In this document: positions 56,901 through 64,000 of the stretch, in pieces
How the letters are laid out: every line of letters starts with the position of its first letter
Numbering within the stretch: the stretch's first letter is position 1
Assembly: GCF_000204055.1 (NCBI RefSeq)
Contig: NW_006768856.1
Coordinates: forward strand, 72,050 to 136,049
DNA length: 64,000 nt
Reading direction: 5' to 3'
Origin: Melampsora larici-populina 98AG31
Taxonomy: Eukaryota > Basidiomycota > Pucciniomycetes > Pucciniales > Melampsoraceae
The notes under the pieces: model-generated
The model's database searches: none
Seen by the model: the letters and a program-made list of their open reading frames with translations, nothing else
Told to the model about the DNA's origin: nothing
Translations under genes and position numbers: made by a program

Positions 56901-58919
56901 GATAAACAAGTCGTCCTTGGTGGAAGGTTTGTCAGTAGTGGTGCTTCACCGGTTTCAAATGTAGGACTTTATGATCAATCTACTGGAAGGCTATCACCTT
57001 TGAATGGAACGAGCAAACTGGTTGGTACAGTCCTTACGGTCAAAGTGATCAATGACACTGCATGGATCGGTGGAAGTTTCATTTCACCTAGTGGGAAAAC
57101 CGGATTAGATACATATGATTTGAAAGCAGGTAGATGGGTCAGTGATCTGATGCCTTCACCGCAACCTTATCCTAACACGAATGTGAGTGTACGAGTGGTG
57201 ATGAACAGACCTGGGAATTGGAGATCAGATGTGATTATCGGAGGAAGTTTTGGAACGTTGGGTTCATTACCATGTCAATCTATTTGTCTTAGATCGAGTG
57301 TTACCGGTCAATGGCAGAGTTTAGGAAACGGATTGAGAGGAGTGGTGAATTCGATTGATTTCACGGGTAAAGATCGTAATCAAATGATTGTGGGAGGATT
57401 TTTTAATGCGGGAAGAAACTCGATTTCAAAAGTGGTCAGATGGGATTTTGATTCGACTACGATGGAATGGAATGAGATTGGAAATCAAGATTCGATACCT
57501 GGGATCGTGAAGGCTTTAGTGACTGATGGTACATCACTTTCGACTTTGTTTGTAGCTGGTCAAGTTCAATCTACTGGATTCCCATTCTTGATGAGATGGG
57601 ATGGAAACCAATGGCGAAATATAATTGAGAATGGAGGATTGTTGAATGGATCGCTGATTGAACAATTATCATTTGTACCACTTCAATCGATTAATGGACC
57701 GAAGAGTAATGTGATGAATGGGATTGAAAATGATAGGATGTTGATGGTTTCGGGATCATTGGTTTTGGAAAACCAAGCTAATAAGATTAGTGTGGCACTT
57801 TGGGATGGAACGAATTGGTTTCCTTATTTTGTTACGGTTGATGAGACTGGTACGAGTGGTGTGGTTTCTAAGATGGTCTCTGTGGCTGATAGTTTTATTA
57901 GTTCTGCTCGAAGTGAGTGTTTATTTTTTTGCGATAAAGTGTGAGATCTGCTTTTAGATTCATCGATGACTGATTTTTTACTTTATAGGATTCCTTTCGG
58001 TTGGAGTGATCATTGCAATCTCCATGGCAATTTCATTAGGAATCGTCTTTTTTGGAGTACTGATTGGATTATTGATTGCCTTGAAGATGAGATCAAAAGA
58101 ATCGGCTCATGTGAATCAAGCGGGAAATTATTCGATTGAAGATGAAGATGAATTAGAAGAAGAAGAAGAAAGAGGTCGACCTAGTTCATTACTTGCGACG
58201 ATTGATGCAGCTACTGCAGCTATGACGGATCGAATGAGAAACTTACAAGAAAAAGAAAAACCAACGGGATTGGGTGTGATGGTCATGAAGGGTGCTGGTG
58301 AGACGAATGGGAATAAGAGATTGATGGAAGATGTTTCACCTGTTGTGAGTGATTCTAATGAACGACAAAGAGAACGTGATTCGATGGTTGGACAGAATCA
58401 GATGACTATGGTAGAGATTAATGATGATGATGATGAAGATGATCATCATCAAGATCTTAGAGATCGGGTGGATGATCAAGCTCAGTTTAGTGAAGGTGAA
58501 GGTGATGGTGGTGGAGGTGAGGGTGATGATGGTATTGATGAAGAAATCGATATTAGAAGAGCTCGTTGGTCATTTGATCCTCAATTGGTATGATTGGTTT
58601 TTCTTTTTTTTTAAATTTTCTTGATACTTTTTTGAAAGAAAAAATCGAAGAAAGAAAAACAAGTGGTCTAATTTGATTTCGTTGAACGTTTTTTTTAGCC
58701 GGGTGAAATTGGAGTAGGAGCTGGTGAATCTGTTGAAATTAAAGATCGAAGTAATCCAGATTGGTGGTATGTGTTTTTTGTTTTTGTTTTGGAATTGGAT
58801 GTTTGGATTTGGATTTGGTGTATTGATGTTTGGTTTGGTTGTTTTCTTTTTTTGGTGATAGGTTGGTAAGAAGAGCAGATGGAGTTGAAGGTGTTATACC
58901 AGCAGATTGGTTTTTGTAA
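53911..58919 (+). CDS. RAX2: RAX2-type cell polarity protein with C-terminal SH3-like tail
   Basis: A large cell-surface protein of the RAX2 family, which marks sites of polar growth in fungi. The ATG at 53911 gives a signal peptide (MFTSHPPIFSILFTITITIV..THPVSA). The extracellular part has many kelch/propeller-like repeats centred on IGGSF: LYIGGSFNS, IWIGGSFNS, LILGGSFSV, VVLGGRFVS, AWIGGSFIS, VIIGGSFGT, MIVGGFFNA. DG.NTAKNIFCPPG and CDKRTQVNVMV are also typical. After a short intron near 57915 comes one membrane helix (VIIAISMAISLGIVFFGVL), then an acidic cytoplasmic region (DDDDEDDHHQD, GDGGGGEGDDG). The last two exons (about 58699 and 58861) add PGEIGVGAGESVEIKDRSNP, DWWLVRRADGVEGVIPADWF, which reads like an SH3 domain end. 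About 1,550 residues, five or six exons, stop TAA 58917-58919. No damage seen. Confidence 0.93.
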
Positions 58920-59930
58920 AAACCTAAGAATGGAATATGATTGAAACCTTTGAAACCTCTGCTCAAATTCTCAAACCTTGAATTCTTAAATCTTTAATCA
59001 TACACATCATTTTCGGTTTTTTTTTTCAAAGTATAAAGAAGATCTTGATTTAATTTAGGTTTTCTTTTTTGGTTATTAGGGTACATTTTAGTGTCTTTGA
59101 TTTGGTGTGATAATTTTTTTTATTAAGTTTTTTTTTTTTTCATTTTCCGTGATTCATATTTTCATTATTAAGAATGAAATCAGTGGAATTTATGAAGTTT
59201 TCAAGACATGATGGGAGGGGGGGTTGTTTCTAAAAGGGGTTTTAAATTAGGATTTTGGTTTTTTTTATTGTCTTTGGACTTTTTTTCCATCAAGATGATT
59301 TGTTTTTTTTTCTTTCTTTTTAACTGGATTGAATTTTTTTCCTTTTTTTCTTTGGAGAGTAATTTATTTGATTTGGTTTTGGTTTATATACTTTGTGTTT
59401 TTTTTTTTGGTTTTTGATCATCATGGTTATCAAATTATGGTTGATCATTTGGTTAGGTTTGTTTGTTTTAGTACAATTTATATACCCTTTCTTTTGTTTT
59501 TGTTTTTTGTTTTTCTTTGGTTTTTGTTTTTCTTTGGTTTTGGTTTTTGAAGTTTGTTGAATTTGAAAGGGAATGAGTTGGACTTGAAAGTTTAAGTGGA
59601 ATGAATGCAGTGAAGATTTAAGTGGATGATGTTTTTGTCTTCTTTAGTAGTTTGTCACTGTGGATCATGAAGATTAGGAAGATTTGTGATATATATTCTT
59701 GTTTTTTGGATTGATCAGTAAGTACAAACAAATTTTGAAGAGTTTTTTTTGAAGCAAAACACAAAGGGTGAAATGTTTTGAGAAAGGTTTTAAGCTTTTA
59801 AAGGTTTCTTATCATGATTTCAACTTGTGGTACATACACTGAGGACCACTATTCAGGACTCTGTGATCAAGGTCAAGACAGCAAGACTTACAAGATTAAC
59901 ATCTTAGAAATGTTTTACATCTTCAATCTT
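58920..59930. other. T-rich spacer
   Basis: The plus strand is unusually T-rich from about 59000 to 59560, with repeated TTTTTT and TTTGGTTTT runs. This includes the RAX2 3' flank. Open frames here are due to base bias. No gene recognised. Confidence 0.6.
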
Positions 59931-61795
59931 GAGGCTCATTTGGATCACTAGTGATGTGTCTTTTGCGATGATGGAGAAGAAGTCCTTCACCACCTTACTT
60001 CGTCTCTGTAACCAAGAAACCACGTCTATGATAGTCAAGGAGGATGCTCTGTCTCGACACTTACGAGAAGTCTTTCTATTTCATCAAGATCACCTCGAAG
60101 GACAACTCCTTGCCGAAGCTCCTGCTGTCTCTTACACCCTTGACGCGTGGACCGCCCCCAACAACACCGCTTTTATGGCTATTACTGCTCATATGATCAA
60201 TTCGAAGTTCGAGAAGGTCGATGTCCTTCTTAGTATCCCGCACGTAGAGGGTAAGATGTCTATCTCTTACCCTCTTTTCTGTTTTGTTTTTTTACTGACA
60301 TTCATTTTTAGGAGCTCACACTGGAAAGAACTTTGCTGAATTGTTTATGGAAGCAATCAAGTGTTACGGTGGTCTCAAAAACCCGGCTTCGATCACTACC
60401 GACAATGCGTCATCGAACAACACGATGGCCAAAGAAATCGAATACGCTTCGGGTGGTACTTTTGAGGCTGACAAGCAACTCTTAGGCTGTGTAGCCCATG
60501 TACTGAACTTAGCTGCTCAAGCTGGCCTCAAGGTCCTCGGTCCTCTTGTTGAAGAATCGACCGAGGATACTCCATCCAATCGAATGGCGATCAACGCACT
60601 TGTTGACACTCCCGATGGAGCCCATGTCGACATGGCGTCTGTCTACAAACGAGTCCACGGTCTCGCTACCTACACTCGTGGCAGTCCTCAGCGCCTCGAG
60701 GCGTTTCGGAACTTCATCCGTCTCTTTCCACCCGACTCTCCAACCGCGGCTGAGTGTCTCATCCTTGATGTTCGAACTCGATGGAATTCGACCTACGCTA
60801 TGTTTGAGCGCGCCTTGTTACTCAGGTAAGTTTTTTTTGTTCATGATCATCAACATTTCACTGATATTCAATGATTTGATATCGTGTAGAACTGCCTGCG
60901 AACAATTCTCGGCCACTCCAGAGGGCGCAAAGTTCAAGTTATCGTCAATCGAATGGAAGCAACTCGAAGTTATGATGAAGTTTCTCAAACCTCTTAGTGA
61001 TGCTACCGAGCGTCTCTGTGCGACCAGGTATCCTACGATCAACACCGTTATTCCGATCTATGTGGTTGTGATCAATAAGTTACAAGCGGTGGGTTCTAAC
61101 TTCGCCTCACCTCCTTAACTTCGCCACACTGACTTTGTACATATCTCTCCCAAACTTAGGTTCGGCACACATACGACTTGGCTCAGCTTATCCCAGCAGC
61201 GGACGACATGATCAATAAACTTCAAACTTACCTCACTGCTGCGTTAAAGAAGCCAGGCCCCGTTTGTGCGACAATCCTTGATCCTCGTGTGAAGCTGGAG
61301 TTTTACAAAACTCACTTCGACTCACTCTCTATATGTGGTCACTCTTCGGACTCTTTGAAAGCGGACTTTATCGACACGGCACAGGCTTATGCCAGGTTTG
61401 CAACTCCTGACATCATCAACACCCAAGCTCCAGCTCTCACACCTGCTACATCACTCGACGACGAACTTTTTTGGGTGCCAGAACTCGGTGACAATAATTC
61501 GGTCACAAACAAGATTACCCGTTACCTCTTGGAGCCCCTCGAGCACAAGGACAATTGCATCCTGGCCTATTGGAAGGGAAGGGTGAAGGCTTACCCTGTC
61601 CTGTCTGCGATGGCACAGGCTTTCCTTGCTATTCCGGCAACCAGCTGCCCCTCTGAGCACGTCTTCTCTGAAGGGCGTGCGGTGCTCCGACATCAGAGAT
61701 CAGCACTCCATCCGGCTACCGTTGAGCGTCTTCTTTGTGTTAAAGAGTGGTATCGTGCCTTTGGGCCAGTTTTTTTTGATTGCCTCGATGATTAG
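59931..61795 (+). pseudogene. hAT transposase, N-terminally truncated
   Basis: Transposase core in about four exons. First exon: LIWITSDVSFAMMEKKSF, LLAEAPAVSYTLDAWTAPNN and FMAITAHMI. After an intron at about 60250-60312: AHTGKNFAELFMEAIK, SITTDNASSNNTMAKEI, GCVAHVLNLAAQAG, LDVRTRWNSTYAMFERALLL. Then EWKQLEVMMKFLKPLSDATE, and finally GPVCATILDPRVKLEFYKTH, YPVLSAMAQAFLAIPATSCP and SEHVFSEGRAVLRHQRSALH, the hAT dimerisation region, ending FFDCLDD (TAG 61793-61795). The order of motifs matches the 17630-19867 transposase, but amino-acid identity looks low, so they are different hAT lineages. No start codon and no zinc finger precede the core. The remaining exons have no stop. Confidence 0.82.
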
Positions 61796-62062
61796 GAATT
61801 AGAATTATAAGTAAATTAGGCTAAATACAAGAATATTATGAAATTGAAAGTACAAAAATGTACCCCTTTGTCAATGCAAAACCACCTTCTTCTGCCCCCC
61901 CAGAGGGTCTTCCAAACTGCGGGGAGTGCGGGGATTTCGCTGAGCTCCCGACTCCCGCCCCCGCAATTCCCCGCGGGATTTGCTGTCCCAAATTGCCTCC
62001 CGCATCCCGACCTCGCGGGGTCGGGATGCGGGGAGCCCCCGAAATTCCGGGGCCGGGGCTAA
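59931..62062. mobile_element. Second hAT element, 5' part missing
   Basis: A hAT transposase runs into a GC-rich right-end region (about 61900-62062, with CCCCGCGGG and GGGGCCGGGGCTAAGG runs) similar in style to the TIR zones of the element at 17317. No matching left end or BED-finger exon is visible upstream of 59931, where the DNA is AT-rich, so the element appears truncated at its 5' side. Confidence 0.7.
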
Positions 62063-62690
62063 GGTCTATGTGTGATTATCTATTTTAGCATGTGTAGCTT
62101 TTAATGCCATTTAGTCCTGAATCACCCTTGTTAATCCTCCAACAACAACCTATCATTTTGGCACAAGAACCCTAAACATCCTTTCTTGGTGGCCATCACA
62201 TGTCAAGAAAATCAGTTTTAGATGATCAGTTACTAAGTTGGGTTCCCAATCCACCTTAGTAGCTTGAAGTAGGATCACACATGTGTATTAGAAAGGTTAT
62301 CATTAAACAAATCACTTCAGGACCATCTTCCAAATTGATCTGTGAATCTTTTGTTTATTGAACAATGATTATATCTTTTGAATAACACATAGTAAGAGAA
62401 GGTAGAAAATATAATTGAAATAGATAAATGATAATTGAATATTGAGAAGTGTAGAAATAAACAGTGTGCACATTCTCTGTATAATCAATGATTACCTATC
62501 TGTTTATGTATGTAATCAGAAATTTACACCTTTCTTTTATCATTATTACATGTAGCTTTTTGTATGTAATTGGTTTGTTTGTAAGGAAGGTGATATGCTG
62601 TTAAGGTGGCTTATGCCCTTTCTGACAAGATCCTAGTAAGCTATACACTTCACTTCTGGATCCTCTACTTCCCCTAAGTAGTTTCAATAT

Positions 62691-62782
62691 TAGGTTGGTG
62701 ACCTCCAAGTTAATAACAAATAGGTTGGTGACCTCCAAGTTGATAACCAATTAGGTTGGTGACCTCTAAGAGATAACCAAGA
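62691..62782. repeat. Tandem repeat, ~31 bp x 3
   Basis: The unit TAGGTTGGTGACCTCCAAGT plus TGATAACCAA is present three times, the third slightly shortened (GACCTCTAAGAGATAACCAA). Confidence 0.85.
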
Positions 62783-62914
62783 TAGTGCCAAGATATGTAA
62801 ACTTATCTTGGGAGTATTCAAACCTCATTGCCAAATGTGGCAAGTGTCTATAGGTGATAGGTTGAGATGTGTGGTGGACTCAAGGGGTCAATTTGTGTAT
62901 TGGATCAAGGCAAT

Positions 62915-63480
62915 ACCGCAACCGCTCCACTCAAAATTGTGATGGTGGAGTGGTTGCGGAGCAATTTTTGGCACCGCTACGTCACCGCTATACATAGCGG
63001 TGACTGCGCTCCGCAATCCCAGGGTGAGAAACCCCTAGGGGTATGACCCGGCCCTGAAGTGTCAGGGCCGGCCCCGGGGCCGATTCAGGCCCGGCCTCGG
63101 CCACGCAATACTCAAGGATGCTGCCGGGCAGCACCGGGCAGGCCCTGGCTCGGACCATCCCCTTGAAAGCGTGTTTGAGAGCTCGGGAAGGATGCTTGAT
63201 GACGTCAATTTTTCCAAAAGATTGCCTCCATAAAGATTTTTTGCGACGGCCCCGGCCCCGAGTAGCCCTGTACCGGGGCCTTTTTTTCTATTCCCAGGCT
63301 GGACTTGAGGCCCCGGGCTCGGCCTCGACCTCACCTAGAAAACGCTCGGGCAAACTCGGCCGGTCAGGGCCAGGGCCGGGTCATAGCCCTAGAAACCCCT
63401 TAGCGGTCAAACCCGCTCCACAACGGGTCGGGCCTGTGAGTGCCCTGCTATATAGCGGGGCACAACCCTGTACCCAGGCG
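62915..63480. repeat. Hairpin-rich repeat interrupted by a hAT MITE
   Basis: Starts CAATACCGCAACCGCTCCAC, which pairs with GTGGAGTGGTTGCGG to form a hairpin. Further on, CCGCTATACATAGCGG is a perfect palindrome. The 356-bp MITE at 63036 splits it: removal joins AGGGTGAGAAACCCC to TTAGCGGTCAAACC. Related to the region 31960-32190. Confidence 0.6.
63036..63391. mobile_element. 356-bp hAT MITE with 8-bp target duplication
   Basis: The ends TAGGGGTATGACCCGGCCCT and GGGCCGGGTCATAGCCCTA match the TIR of the full hAT element at 17317. GAAACCCC is duplicated at 63028-63035 and 63392-63399. There is no coding sequence; the interior is GC-rich, with words (GGCCGGCCCCGGGGCC, CTCGGCC.GGCAGGGCC) also found near both ends of the full element. 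It is a deletion derivative of that family. Confidence 0.93.
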
Positions 63481-63776
63481 CAGGGGTAGAGGGCATACCT
63501 CACCTCAAACATTCCCCCAAATTCCGACATCAATCACCAACAACTCTCCATCGATCCAACAGGATGGATGGTGGCGCGTCGGAACCTCCACACCTTTGAA
63601 TACTGGATAACTATCCCTTGACTGATCGATTTGGGCCAAGCCGTGGTTCCTACCCTAAACAAACCTATTCGATCCGTGCTGGGTGGTTCAAGATCAGGTG
63701 TGTTTCCCCTTTTTTTTGTTGTAGGACCCAGCGATTCTCTCATCTTTTTGTGATCTTCCCGCATTCCATCATTACC

Positions 63777-64000
63777 ATGTCCAGATTTCTACCGCAAACC
63801 TCGTCTCAAAACAGCCTCCAGGTTCCCGGTAAGACGACTACTCGCAATCTTCGCCCAGCAAGCCCAGCTTGCACAACGCCAGGCTTCATCGTCACTCCAA
63901 CCAATTCGCGTACCACTCTAAGTCAAGCATCATCTCGTGAAGATGATGCTGGATCCCCTGGTCCCCTTTCCCGTCGACCTGCTTCACCACGACCCCATTC
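63777..64000 (+). CDS. Start of an unknown gene, cut by the window edge
   Basis: ATG 63777 (ATTACCATGTCC) opens a frame with no stop for 74 codons to the end of the window. The protein begins MSRFLPQTSSQNSLQVPGKT and is rich in Ser, Thr, Pro and Arg (RPASPACTTPG, SREDDAGSPGPLSRRPASPR). Such low-complexity N-termini occur in retroelement gag proteins and in regulatory proteins of fungi; there is not enough to choose. Confidence 0.45.
   Translation, partial: MSRFLPQTSSQNSLQVPGKTTTRNLRPASPACTTPGFIVTPTNSRTTLSQASSREDDAGSPGPLSRRPASPRPH

Noticed and set aside
62691..62782. Possible CRISPR-like array
   Set aside because: Three head-to-tail copies with no unique spacers in a eukaryotic genome; a simple tandem repeat.
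63481..63776. LTR retrotransposon 5' end with primer-binding site
   Set aside because: The downstream ORF has a gag-like composition, but I could not identify an LTR boundary or a convincing tRNA-complementary site.
1..64000. tRNA or rRNA genes
   Set aside because: No cloverleaf with conserved A and B boxes and no rRNA core sequence was recognised by eye; a covariance-model scan would be needed to exclude them.

Overview
The window is fungal nuclear DNA. Its protein genes are broken by many short (about 60-100 bp) GT-AG introns, and its proteins and transposons fit a basidiomycete. The mix (a KDZ/Zisupton-type transposon, GC-rich-ended hAT elements, secreted small proteins and AT-rich spacers) suggests a rust fungus (Pucciniales). 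The order is an inference from style and gene families; no marker gene proves it.

Layout. 0.4-6.6 kb: an oligopeptide transporter (OPT) gene with more than 20 introns. One exon is split by a 1,056-bp transposon with a target-site duplication, and a second, small MITE lies in a later intron. 7.9-8.4 kb: a candidate small secreted protein (minus strand). 9.4-10.6 kb: 20S proteasome beta-5 (PRE2). 11.6-13.6 kb: a GMC oxidoreductase ending in a peroxisomal SKL signal. 14.4-15.2 kb: an unknown protein (minus). 16.3-17.1 kb: mitochondrial ribosomal protein S18 (minus). 17.3-20.1 kb: a complete hAT element with 8-bp target duplication and a transposase carrying one stop codon. 20.8-30.8 kb: a 9,995-bp KDZ transposon with roughly 620-650-bp inverted repeats, two divergent genes and an 8-bp target duplication, sitting inside another ORF that rejoins exactly in frame when the element is removed.

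30.8-33.8 kb is repeat-rich and has no gene I can name. 33.8-36.8 kb: leukotriene A4 hydrolase/aminopeptidase (minus). 37.2-38.0 kb: complex I 21-kDa-type subunit. 39.8-41.4 kb: an acidic-tailed LRR-like protein, followed at 42.7-43.1 kb by an internally deleted tandem copy. 44.4-47.2 kb: a TM9SF (EMP70) membrane protein. 47.9-49.6 kb: an aquaporin with altered NPA boxes (minus), followed by a 1.4-kb TIR element. 53.9-58.9 kb: a RAX2-type polarity protein with a C-terminal SH3-like tail. 59.9-62.1 kb: a second hAT transposase whose 5' part is missing. 62.9-63.5 kb: a repeat that contains a 356-bp hAT MITE. The window ends in an open reading frame starting at 63777.

The housekeeping genes look independent of each other; there is no metabolic cluster. 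The main story is transposon activity: at least nine DNA-transposon-type elements, several with clean target duplications, nested insertions, and one insertion into a conserved exon of the OPT gene. Intron boundaries given here were read by eye from splice signals and protein conservation.
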